From NCBI GenBank assembly GCA_002327725.1, contig DCXP01000079.1, positions 1-36,895 on the forward strand: a DNA stretch of 36,895 nt, written 5' to 3'. Shown one piece after another: positions 23,382 through 31,106 of the stretch (positions are counted from its first letter, which is position 1; every line of letters starts with the position of its first letter). The notes beneath the pieces are model-generated. The model searched no databases. It saw only the letters and a list, made by a program, of their open reading frames with translations, and was not told the origin of the DNA. Both the position numbers and the translations under genes were made by a program. This DNA is from Proteobacteria bacterium UBA2133 (GTDB lineage: Bacteria; Pseudomonadota; Gammaproteobacteria; Arenicellales; UBA868).

Positions 23382-24965
23382 TCAATTGCGAAGGATGGAA
23401 CGCAGTTCTTCGGCGATCATTTTGCGGAGTTCTTCCCGACTCGTGTCCGCAAGGCTTTCAGCGCTCGACGCGTTGAAAGAGGCCCTGACAGCCGGTACGG
23501 TGGAACCCGGAACGCCGTCTGCAGGCGCCGTCGGCAAAGGTCCGGCCAGATTTACGGACACACCGTGATAACTGCCAAAGGCCTCGTCCGGGCTCGAGTT
23601 GTAGGCGAGTCGGGTCCAGTGCACCAGGTGCTGCGGGCCGATGTTTTCCCCAATCGAACTGCGGCCGAAATACCCCGTGCCCACCGTGAAGGTGGGAGCG
23701 AGTGCCGTCGAAAAACCCGCTGCACCCTGGGTACAGGGTGCGTTTACCACCACACGATACGCTTCCACGGCACCGGCAAAAGCCATGGCCGCAGATTCAT
23801 CGGTGGTGTGGATAGCGGCCGAGTGGCCTGCACCGGCGATCCGTAACACCGCCCGTGCCTGTGAGATTGCCTGACTGCGGCTTCGCACCACATGATAGGC
23901 CAGCACAGGGCATAATTTTTCACGTGACAGTGGCTCTTCCACCCCGATCTGCGTAATGGGAGCAATCAGAACCTTCACGTTTTCAGGCACCCGGATTCCA
24001 CATTCTTTTGCAATCCACACGGCATCCCGGCCAATGGTCTCGACATTAAAGCCTCTCTCATGAAAGAGATAGCGCCGCAGTCGATCAACGTCATCAGCAT
24101 CACAGATGTAGGCCCCGTTCTGCCTCAGCGCCTGACACAGACGTTTGTCGATGGACTCAAGAGCAATGAGCACACTTTCATTTGTGCATAGCGCCGAGTT
24201 ATCGAACGACTTTGATTCGATGATCCGTGTGGCTGCCTTATCAATATCAGCCGTGTCATCAACAAACGCCGGCGCATTGCCGGGGCCAACCCCGATAGCC
24301 GGGTTGGAAGACGAATAGGCTGAGCGAACCATCGCGCTACCGCCGGTGGCGAGCGTTACCGATGTTTTCTCCGAACGCATGAACTCCTCAACGAGCGGGA
24401 TCGTGGGATGCTCAATAATCTGGACTACGCCATCTGGTGCACCTGCCTCTTGCGCCGCTTTGGACAGAAGTTGTGCCGCATCAACACTGCACTCGCGTGC
24501 CGCCGGGTGCGGACTGATCACAATCGCATTGCGCGTCATCAATCCGATCAGGATTTTGTAATTGATGGTGGCAATCGGGTTCGTGGAGGGCGCCAATGCC
24601 AGGATGACGCCGGCAGGACGGGGAATCTCAACCATCTTGCGGGCTTCATCCACGCGTGGATTAACGAAGTCCTGGTCACGGTAGAAATCCACCAGAGGAT
24701 GAGCAGTCAACTCGTTCTTGATTTTCTTGTGTGCCGCGACACCAAACCCGGTTTCCTCTACAGCCCAATCAGCGTAGCGACCTGCAGTTTCGTGCGCCGC
24801 TTTTGCGACCGCATCGACAATGGACATCGTCAGCGTATGGTCAAAACGCCGAAACACTTCGGCAGCCCAGCGTGCCCGTTCCAGCACAATGTCGGCCTGG
24901 CCGGCGAGTGCCGCCGGCGTATCAGCAATATCTACCAGTGTTCTGACTTGCGGTTCCATAATCAT
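23382..24965 (-). CDS. CoA-acylating aldehyde dehydrogenase (PduP/EutE-like) with C-terminal encapsulation peptide
   Basis: A 527-residue signature enzyme of the microcompartment. It converts an aldehyde, here probably propanal, with CoA and NAD+ to acyl-CoA. The catalytic Cys is C260 in SFDNSALCTNES; GVGPGNAPAFVD and APSTNPIATINYK are family landmarks. Residues about 465-503 are a Pro/Ala-rich linker. The last 20 or so residues (SREELRKMIAEELRSILRN, encoded at about 23385-23441) are an amphipathic helix of encapsulation-peptide type that would dock to the shell interior. Its ATG overlaps the stop of the class III PLP gene (ATGA). No PduL phosphotransacylase or alcohol dehydrogenase lies nearby, as in RMM loci, so CoA and NAD+ recycling must be met in another way. 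Confidence 0.94.
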   Translation of the reverse strand: MIMEPQVRTLVDIADTPAALAGQADIVLERARWAAEVFRRFDHTLTMSIVDAVAKAAHETAGRYADWAVEETGFGVAAHKKIKNELTAHPLVDFYRDQDFVNPRVDEARKMVEIPRPAGVILALAPSTNPIATINYKILIGLMTRNAIVISPHPAARECSVDAAQLLSKAAQEAGAPDGVVQIIEHPTIPLVEEFMRSEKTSVTLATGGSAMVRSAYSSSNPAIGVGPGNAPAFVDDTADIDKAATRIIESKSFDNSALCTNESVLIALESIDKRLCQALRQNGAYICDADDVDRLRRYLFHERGFNVETIGRDAVWIAKECGIRVPENVKVLIAPITQIGVEEPLSREKLCPVLAYHVVRSRSQAISQARAVLRIAGAGHSAAIHTTDESAAMAFAGAVEAYRVVVNAPCTQGAAGFSTALAPTFTVGTGYFGRSSIGENIGPQHLVHWTRLAYNSSPDEAFGSYHGVSVNLAGPLPTAPADGVPGSTVPAVRASFNASSAESLADTSREELRKMIAEELRSILRN

Positions 24966-26245
24966 GCACTTTTGCGGTAGCTATGACGGGATGAGCCCAT
25001 TACTTCATCGCGGGCAAGACCTACCCCGATCTCGACCCGACGCAGGACCTCTTCACAGTCGGCCTGCGTCATCAGCAATCCGGGTTTGAACTGCAGCACC
25101 CGTGGATCCAGAGTAGAGAAAATCGCCCATACGCCGTTGTCGTAGAGATGTTTCATGACCGGCTTGGCGCCCTGCTCATGATTGAACTCAAGCCCCATCA
25201 CGACGCCATGCTGTCGTATGCCGGCAAAGAAATCCGGGTAAGCCGCCATAATCTGCTCGAGCCCGGCACGCATATAGTCGGAGACATATTTCACCATGGT
25301 GCGCACCTCAGGCCGTTGCACCATCTCGAGAACCTTCATCGCGACAATACAGCCCAGTTCGGCACCACCGCCCGTGGAAATGTGGCCGAAACCGTCTTCC
25401 TTGAGCCAACCCCCACACCGCTCACTGATCAGCACACAGGCAATCGGGTAGATACCGCCCCCGATGCCCTTGCCGGTCACCATAATGTCAGGTTCTATGC
25501 CGTATTTGGTGCATCCCCACATCTCACCGCACCGCATCAGGCCGGTCTGCACCTCATCTGCGATATACAGCGCGTCATAGCGCTCGCAGAGCTGCTTCAC
25601 CCCCGGAAGGTAACCTTCCATAGGCATCGGAAATCCGTACGTCGCCGGGATGGTCTCCATGATGACTGCGGCGACATCCCGGCCCCGAAGGGCGTCTTCC
25701 ATTGCATTGAGATCATTGAACGGAACCTGGGCAAACTCTCCCTCGGTGTCTTCGGAAAGGAATAACTTTGAAAAGCGGTCATCTCCGGTTTTGACCGCCA
25801 GTCCCGTATGGCCGTGATAGGCCTTGATGATCGAGACGATCTTGCGCTTTTGAGTTGCGTGGCGCGCAGTTTTCAATGCGATATCGATCGCTTCGCCGCC
25901 ACCTGAGCCATACGCTGTGTAGCGCATATCCGGTGATGGTGCGCAGGCAGCAAGGGCCTCTGCCAGGGCGGTCCGGGCCAGCGCCGGGAAATGATGGTTC
26001 CCCATATCAAAGCGCTCGCTGCCGGCTTTCAGGGCCTGAACAAGTTCTGGATTTCGGTGACCGAGATTGTAAGTACCGCCGTTAAGGTGCAGATCAATCA
26101 GGCGGTGGCCATCCATATCGTAAAGGTAATACCCTTCACGTCGATCGATCACCAGATCGATCCCCATGTCCTGCCAGTCCTGGGTTTTGCCAGGATTCCA
26201 GAAGGCTCGGGATCGGTCGAGAAAGTCTAGTTTTGCTTCGCTCAT
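24962..26245 (-). CDS. Class III PLP enzyme, probable 1-amino-2-propanol-phosphate phospholyase
   Basis: A 427-residue fold-type I PLP protein annotated generically as class III aminotransferase. Landmarks: GSGGGEAIDIALKTARH (phosphate-binding), AYHGHTG, the PLP-ring Asp in IADEVQTGLMRCG, and the Schiff-base Lys in VTGKGIGGGIYPIA. In RMM/AAUM loci this position is held by an enzyme proposed to eliminate phosphate and ammonia from phosphorylated 1-amino-2-propanol, giving propanal. Relatives include ethanolamine-phosphate phospholyase. The kinase gene just upstream supports that role over transamination. It is preceded by a 177-bp gap carrying TTGACA repeats, so it may have its own regulated promoter. 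The C-terminal tail is short and basic. Confidence 0.88.
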   Translation of the reverse strand: MSEAKLDFLDRSRAFWNPGKTQDWQDMGIDLVIDRREGYYLYDMDGHRLIDLHLNGGTYNLGHRNPELVQALKAGSERFDMGNHHFPALARTALAEALAACAPSPDMRYTAYGSGGGEAIDIALKTARHATQKRKIVSIIKAYHGHTGLAVKTGDDRFSKLFLSEDTEGEFAQVPFNDLNAMEDALRGRDVAAVIMETIPATYGFPMPMEGYLPGVKQLCERYDALYIADEVQTGLMRCGEMWGCTKYGIEPDIMVTGKGIGGGIYPIACVLISERCGGWLKEDGFGHISTGGGAELGCIVAMKVLEMVQRPEVRTMVKYVSDYMRAGLEQIMAAYPDFFAGIRQHGVVMGLEFNHEQGAKPVMKHLYDNGVWAIFSTLDPRVLQFKPGLLMTQADCEEVLRRVEIGVGLARDEVMGSSRHSYRKSA

Positions 26246-26312
26246 GGAACGCTCTCACCGCGGTTAGGTGCCGACTCCTATATACAGAGTGACATGCGGC
26301 CAGAACGTCGAC

Positions 26313-26338
26313 TTGACACTATCTCCCGGAAATTGACA
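26313..26338. promoter_or_regulatory. TTGACA direct repeat, candidate AraC-type operator
   Basis: TTGACA at 26313-26318 and 26333-26338, start to start 20 bp, 68-93 bp upstream of the class III PLP gene. Nearby are AGAACAGCT (26369-26377) and CAGAAAATG (26385-26393); both 9-mers recur (the second inverted) beside a similar repeat at 32347-32373 in the araC-type promoter region. Confidence 0.45.
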
Positions 26339-26422
26339 TATGCAGCGAGCGCAAAAAATTAATGCTCAAGAACAGCTTGTTGAACAGAAAATGACATCGA
26401 GGTTACCGCGTTATCTGCTATC

Positions 26423-27427
26423 TCAGGCTAACGCTGTCAGGTAGTTACGGCCAAGCTCCTCGCTGACAGGAGCAAAAGTCGGGGCCAGTTCCTGGGCAAT
26501 ATCGACCTCGCTGTGCGAGCCGATCCAGGCGAGCAAGGCAAGGCGTCTCATCATGACGAAAGTGGGAATCTCGTTTTCATCTTCCTGGGACAGCGGCCGT
26601 ACGGACCGGTAACCCCGAACCCAGGCGTCTTTAAGCCCTGGTATCCGGGGGTCATCCTCCATAAAACTGATCCCGGCGGCAAAGTCATACATCAGCCAAC
26701 CCAGACCGCAATCGTCAAAGTCAATCAGCCTCGTCTCACCGTCGGTGACCAAAAGGTTGGCAAGACGCATATCGGCATGAATGAGTCCAAACCGGTCCGC
26801 TTCTCTCCCATAGCGGGTCAGACGGTCAATGACCGTGGCTTCCACCTCTTCAAGCACCTCACGGGCCTGCGCTCCGATATTCGGCCCATCACGCCAGTTG
26901 CCCCAGGTTGCGGCTTTGCCGAATACGGTGTCCAGATCCCAGACCAGACGTTCAAAAGGCTCGGGGCGATCCCAGGCAATTGAGTGGATGTGGGTCTTGG
27001 CAGCAATCTCCCCGAGTTCTTCAAACCCACCGGTCAGATCATCCTGCTGATCGGGCTCACTGCCTTCAACAAACTCAAACATGGCAAGATAGCGTTTCTG
27101 ACCCAGGGCTTCGCTGGTTGCGGACTGGATCGTACTGCCGTTTTTTCCTGGAAGAATATCCGGAGTCTTGACCCCGCCATCAGCATTCAGCGCCGTCGAC
27201 CATGCATGTTCGCAGTGAATCGCAGCTTCCGTGTGGTAGTTCTCGCGGTGCAGCCGAAGGATCGACTTGAATCCGTCGGGTGCTTCAACGCGAAACGTCT
27301 CATTCTCCGAAACGTTGATCAATCGTGCCTTGCTGTCCGTGGGCAGATCCCATAAGCTCAAAGCTTCATTGGCGAGCGAAGAAAGATGCGCCATCGTCTC
27401 CTCGTACGAGAATTTATCGTTATCCAT
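26423..27427 (-). CDS. APH-fold kinase, probable 1-amino-2-propanol kinase
   Basis: A 334-residue small-molecule kinase of the aminoglycoside phosphotransferase/choline kinase fold. The catalytic loop is LIHADMRLANLLV (H-x-D-x(4)-N) and the metal-binding motif is LIDFDDCGLGWLMYDFA. The N lobe has LRLHRENYHTEAAIHCEHAW. Despite the family name, drug resistance is unlikely. In the mycobacterial AAUM locus the homologue is a characterised (S)-1-amino-2-propanol kinase, and here it sits between the SDR and the PLP enzyme in the same order of chemistry. It starts 31 bp after the SDR stop. No encapsulation peptide is obvious, though the N-terminal 25 residues are helical. Family is sure; substrate is by context. 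Confidence 0.87.
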   Translation of the reverse strand: MDNDKFSYEETMAHLSSLANEALSLWDLPTDSKARLINVSENETFRVEAPDGFKSILRLHRENYHTEAAIHCEHAWSTALNADGGVKTPDILPGKNGSTIQSATSEALGQKRYLAMFEFVEGSEPDQQDDLTGGFEELGEIAAKTHIHSIAWDRPEPFERLVWDLDTVFGKAATWGNWRDGPNIGAQAREVLEEVEATVIDRLTRYGREADRFGLIHADMRLANLLVTDGETRLIDFDDCGLGWLMYDFAAGISFMEDDPRIPGLKDAWVRGYRSVRPLSQEDENEIPTFVMMRRLALLAWIGSHSEVDIAQELAPTFAPVSEELGRNYLTALA

Positions 27428-27458
27428 ATCGATTGATCCTAGGCAAAGACGGCAGGAA

Positions 27459-28238
27459 TCAGATTTCTTCTATCGCTTCAAGTGACTCAGGGATAATCTG
27501 GCCACCGTCAACAATGATGGTCTGCCCGGTGATATAACCGGCTTCGTCCGAGGCAAAAAACAGCGCCGCGTTACCGATATCCGCCACATCTCCCAGTCTT
27601 TTCAATGGAATAGACGCCGCCATGGTATCCAGGTACTCCTGCCCCAGGTCCTGAAGTCCCTCGGTATAGATATTGCCGGGCATGACGGCATTGATGGTGA
27701 CGTTGTAACGTGACAACTCCATGCACGCCGTTTTCAGAAAACCCAACTGACCGGATTTTGACGCTCCGTAATGGGACCAGCCGGGAAAGCCGGTAACGGG
27801 TCCGGTAATGGATGATGTCAGCACCACCCTGCCACCTCCGGCGTCTTCAAAATGCGGGATGGATGCCTTAACGCACAGAAATGCGCTTTTCAGGTTGGTG
27901 GCCATTACCTGATCCCATTCAGCAGGATCCATATCCACCATCTTGGTCTGCGGAAACCCACCGGCGTTTGCACACATAACATTCAACCCGCCAAACTTTT
28001 CGGCTGTTGTTGCCACCATGTTCTGGACCGACTCCCAATCCGATACATCGCACTGACAGAATTGTGCATCGGCGCCGGAGGCCTTCAGTTCCTCCACGGC
28101 AGCCGTGCCATCCGCCTCTCCCCGGGCCGCAATCATCACCCTGGCGCCCTGCGCCGCAAAGACCTTGGCGATTCCCTTGCCGATTCCCTTTGAACCGCCG
28201 GTCACAATTACCGACCTGCCTTTAATTGATGTCAACAT
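27459..28238 (-). CDS. Short-chain dehydrogenase, probable aminoacetone/1-amino-2-propanol oxidoreductase
   Basis: A 259-residue classical SDR. The nucleotide-binding motif is TGGSKGIGKG (14-23 region), NAG is in CANAGG, and the active site has Ser in LTSSITG and Tyr/Lys in YGASK. The end VDGGQIIPESLEAIEEI includes a short acidic extension after the usual VDGG terminus. In RMM/AAUM loci the SDR is proposed to interconvert aminoacetone and 1-amino-2-propanol. If it runs as a reductase it could re-oxidise the NADH made by the aldehyde dehydrogenase, replacing the missing alcohol dehydrogenase. It lies 18 bp after the permease gene and 31 bp before the kinase. Confidence 0.88.
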   Translation of the reverse strand: MLTSIKGRSVIVTGGSKGIGKGIAKVFAAQGARVMIAARGEADGTAAVEELKASGADAQFCQCDVSDWESVQNMVATTAEKFGGLNVMCANAGGFPQTKMVDMDPAEWDQVMATNLKSAFLCVKASIPHFEDAGGGRVVLTSSITGPVTGFPGWSHYGASKSGQLGFLKTACMELSRYNVTINAVMPGNIYTEGLQDLGQEYLDTMAASIPLKRLGDVADIGNAALFFASDEAGYITGQTIIVDGGQIIPESLEAIEEI

Positions 28239-28256
28239 GTGAGTTTCCTCCTAAAG

Positions 28257-29072
28257 TTAACGGGCGTTGGCGCTCGATGCCTCGCTGCGCGCCCGTATGA
28301 TCCACATTACGATCACCCCAACAAGGAGCAACACGATGGAAGTGAAAATAGAAAGTATGCCAACGGAGGGCACCAGCGGTGAATAGCCGGATACCATTTT
28401 TGCGTAGAGCCACTCCGGCAAGGTCGAGTCTGCCCCGGTTGTAAAGAGCGATAACGGGAAATTGCCCCAGCTAAGCAAAAAGGCAAAAAGCCCCGCGGAA
28501 ACCACCCCTGGCCAGAGCAACGGTCCCGTGATCTCTTTCATGACAGTCCACGTCGAAGCGCCCATATCCCGGGCCGCCTCCTCGAGAGCGGGGTCAAAAC
28601 TGTATGCACGGATGGCAATGATGAGCGTCGCGATCGGCGAGATCCACACCAGATGGGCAACCACGGCTGTCTTCCAGCTGGGAATGATGCCAAGGGCGTT
28701 GAACCATAACAGCAACGCCAGGCCGAGCACGGCCTGGGGGAAAAAGATTGGCAACAGGATCAGTTTCTGAAACGTTCCGCGAAAACGCCACTGGTACCGG
28801 GCAAACGCCAGAGCCCCAAAGAATCCGACGACCATTGAGATGACCGTCACCAGCAGCGCTACGCTCAACGAGGTCACCAGCAGATCCTGCACCGTCGAAC
28901 TTTCGATCGCTTTACCGTACCATTTGGTTGCATAGCGCTTGATAGGAAAGGTCAGGTATCGCGCTTTGGAGACAGAGGCAAAGCCAACCGAGATAATAGG
29001 CAAATACAGGAAAAGGATCGCGAGCATACCGTACAGACCCAGGGCGATCCGTGCTGATCGCGACATCTTCAC
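28257..29072 (-). CDS. ABC transporter permease (spermidine/putrescine PotC type)
   Basis: A 271-residue inner-membrane permease with about six helices. The EAA cytoplasmic loop is visible around EEAARDMGASTWTVMKEITGPLLWPG, which contacts the ATPase. Its length and first helix (RIALGLYGMLAILFLYLPIISV) match PotC-type subunits. The start overlaps the stop of the first permease gene by 4 bp, and the SDR follows 18 bp downstream, so transporter and compartment enzymes share one transcript. The spermidine/putrescine family imports polyamines but also other cationic amines; here the likely cargo is the amine catabolised in the compartment. Confidence 0.92.
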   Translation of the reverse strand: MKMSRSARIALGLYGMLAILFLYLPIISVGFASVSKARYLTFPIKRYATKWYGKAIESSTVQDLLVTSLSVALLVTVISMVVGFFGALAFARYQWRFRGTFQKLILLPIFFPQAVLGLALLLWFNALGIIPSWKTAVVAHLVWISPIATLIIAIRAYSFDPALEEAARDMGASTWTVMKEITGPLLWPGVVSAGLFAFLLSWGNFPLSLFTTGADSTLPEWLYAKMVSGYSPLVPSVGILSIFTSIVLLLVGVIVMWIIRARSEASSANAR

Positions 29073-29926
29073 GAGCGTCGTCCACCCATGATCAGATCCA
29101 GATTTACCCGGTTGATCCCAAATATCGACAGCGACCCAATGATCAGGATCAGGATAATGGACAGTGCCGATCCCAAAGGCCAGTTCTGCCCATAGGTAAA
29201 GGCGGTTTCGATTTCATCCGCGATGACGATAACGGTCTGCCCGCCGAGCAGCTTGGATTCCGCCATCGCACCCGCCGCAAGAACAAAACTCAAGAGTGAC
29301 CCAATGACAATCCCGGGTGCCGACAACGGCAGATCAACCTCGTAAAAGATCTGCCACCGCGATGCCCCCAGATCGGCAGCCGCCTGGCGGGCATCGTCCG
29401 GGACCGTCGCAATACCCTGAACGAGCGGGAAAAGCATAAATGGGAAATACGCATAGACCAGGCCGAAGACAATGACCGGTACGTTGTACAGCGCACCTTC
29501 GAATGTCAGTCCGGTCCATGCACGCAGGTGACCTTCGATCAACCCCCCCTTCATCAGCGTCAGCACCCAGCCAAACAGGCGGATGTTTTCCGAGACAAAC
29601 AAGGTGACGACCACGGCAATGGTGATAAAGAGACCAAAACCCTTAAATACCTTGGCCATGCCAAACGCCAGCGGCCAGCAGACCACAAACAGAATCAGGG
29701 TCGATGCCATCGCCATACCAAAAGACCACAGCAAGGACTTGATGTAGCCCTGTGTAAATATCAGTTTGTATGAAGAAAAATCCGGGAGATTTAAAAGGCT
29801 GAACACCTTCTGGGGCATTATGGAAAAGATGGCGATCACCAGCATCGGAGCGAGAAAACTGATGAACAGCACCATGCCTATCGGCGCCGCACTGAGCAAT
29901 CCAATACGCTGGTCCTGGCGCTCCAT
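29069..29926 (-). CDS. ABC transporter permease (spermidine/putrescine PotB type)
   Basis: A 285-residue permease with about six membrane helices. It begins with a short cytoplasmic head and helix (GMVLFISFLAPMLVIAIFSI). The EAA loop is at about residues 182-206 (ARQAAADLGASRWQIFYEVDLPLSAPG). The N-terminal subunit normally pairs with the PotC-type subunit to form the translocation pore. It starts 3 bp after the ATPase stop and overlaps the next permease (ATGA). Assignment to the polyamine/2-aminoethylphosphonate subgroup rests on the gene set and subunit lengths. Confidence 0.92.
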   Translation of the reverse strand: MERQDQRIGLLSAAPIGMVLFISFLAPMLVIAIFSIMPQKVFSLLNLPDFSSYKLIFTQGYIKSLLWSFGMAMASTLILFVVCWPLAFGMAKVFKGFGLFITIAVVVTLFVSENIRLFGWVLTLMKGGLIEGHLRAWTGLTFEGALYNVPVIVFGLVYAYFPFMLFPLVQGIATVPDDARQAAADLGASRWQIFYEVDLPLSAPGIVIGSLLSFVLAAGAMAESKLLGGQTVIVIADEIETAFTYGQNWPLGSALSIILILIIGSLSIFGINRVNLDLIMGGRRS

Positions 29927-29929
29927 TGA

Positions 29930-31015
29930 TTAGCCTGGCCTGATCAAATGGGCGTGCTCGACATTCCACCCAAGCCGAACCCGATCGCCCACCTGGCCGG
30001 AAAACCGATCTTCCCGGAGTTTTTCCACCGCCAGTTCATCGCCGTTGTCAGCTTCGACCTTGTACTGAGTTCTGGAACCCAGGGCATATTCTGCTTTGAG
30101 GAGCCCCTCAACCATAAAGTCGGCATCATCGTCCCCGCTCAGAAACTGCACGGCTTCCGGCCTGACCATCAGGGTTGCCGAAACACCCACTGCAAGGTTC
30201 ATGCCCGAACCGAGATCCGCGCTGGCCACCCGGATGTCAACTTCAGTCCCAACAAGAGTTCCCGACGCGGTGCCTTCGACAGAAAACAGGTTAACCTCCC
30301 CCATGAACTCGGCAACAAACCGGCTGACGGGTCGGGCATAGATTTCATCGGCCACGGCAATCTGCTCAAATCGGCCACTGCGCATGATGGCAATACGGTC
30401 CGACATGACCATCGCTTCTTCCAGGCTATGCGTGATGTAAACGAACGTCTTGCCGGTCCTTTGGTGTAGGTCCTTGAGTTCTTTCTCCAGATTCTTGCGT
30501 AACCTGAAATCCAGCGCAGACAAGGGTTCATCAAAAAAGAGAATCTCCGGATCAAAAGCCAGTGCCCGGGCAAGGGCCACACGCTGGCGCTCACCACCCG
30601 AGCATTCGTGAATACGCTTGTCGTAAAAACTTTGGGGCAGATGCAAAAGGTCGAGTAATTCGTCAGCCCTGGCCTTCCTGTCGAGGGGATTTTGCCTACG
30701 GAGCTTCAGCGGGAACTCGATGTTCTCGCCCACTGATTTGTGCGGGAAAAGTGCCAGCGACTGAAAAACCATACAGGTCGGCCTCAGGTTCGCCGGTAAC
30801 TTTTCTATCCTGGCGTCTCGAAGCCAGATTTTTCCTTTGGAGAGTTCCTCGATACCAACGAGGATTCGGATCAAGGTTGTTTTTCCACTGCCCGAAGGCC
30901 CGACGATCGTCAGGAACTCGCCCTCGTGAATGTCAAGATCGATCTGATCAAGGGCGGTAAATTCCCCGAAAACCTTACTGACGCCCTCAAGGCGGAGGAT
31001 GGGTTCAGAACGCAT
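29930..31015 (-). CDS. ABC transporter ATPase (spermidine/putrescine PotA type)
   Basis: A 361-residue import ATPase. Walker A is GPSGSGKTT, the Q-loop region VFQSLALFPHKSV, the signature CSGGERQRVALARAL (Cys in place of the usual Leu), and Walker B ILFFDEPLSALD; the switch His is in YITHSLEE. After about residue 240 a TOBE domain follows, typical of the PotA/MalK group. It energises uptake through the two permeases below. It is separated from the binding-protein gene by 91 bp containing a strong hairpin, which should lower its expression relative to the binding protein. Confidence 0.94.
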   Translation of the reverse strand: MRSEPILRLEGVSKVFGEFTALDQIDLDIHEGEFLTIVGPSGSGKTTLIRILVGIEELSKGKIWLRDARIEKLPANLRPTCMVFQSLALFPHKSVGENIEFPLKLRRQNPLDRKARADELLDLLHLPQSFYDKRIHECSGGERQRVALARALAFDPEILFFDEPLSALDFRLRKNLEKELKDLHQRTGKTFVYITHSLEEAMVMSDRIAIMRSGRFEQIAVADEIYARPVSRFVAEFMGEVNLFSVEGTASGTLVGTEVDIRVASADLGSGMNLAVGVSATLMVRPEAVQFLSGDDDADFMVEGLLKAEYALGSRTQYKVEADNGDELAVEKLREDRFSGQVGDRVRLGWNVEHAHLIRPG

Positions 31016-31057
31016 ATCGGGTCACAAGGAGTCTGCGAGAACAATAGGCCAAAGACA

Positions 31058-31085
31058 CCGAGGGCAGGTCAAGACCTGCCCTCGG
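31058..31085 (-). terminator. Intercistronic 12-bp perfect hairpin (partial terminator or RNA stabiliser)
   Basis: CCGAGGGCAGGT (31058-31069) pairs perfectly with ACCTGCCCTCGG (31074-31085) around a 4-base loop. It lies just after the binding-protein stop (31107) on the minus strand. Only a weak T-rich tail follows, so leaky termination or 3'-end protection of the binding-protein message is more likely than a full stop. Confidence 0.75.
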
Positions 31086-31106
31086 CTACATCTGAACGCG
31101 CAGGAA

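Noticed and set aside
22631..23476. 281-residue plus-strand open frame across BMC-T
   Set aside because: Antisense to shell genes whose identity is certain.
26423..27427. Aminoglycoside resistance gene
   Set aside because: The APH fold is shared by many metabolite kinases and the operon context points to an amino-alcohol kinase.
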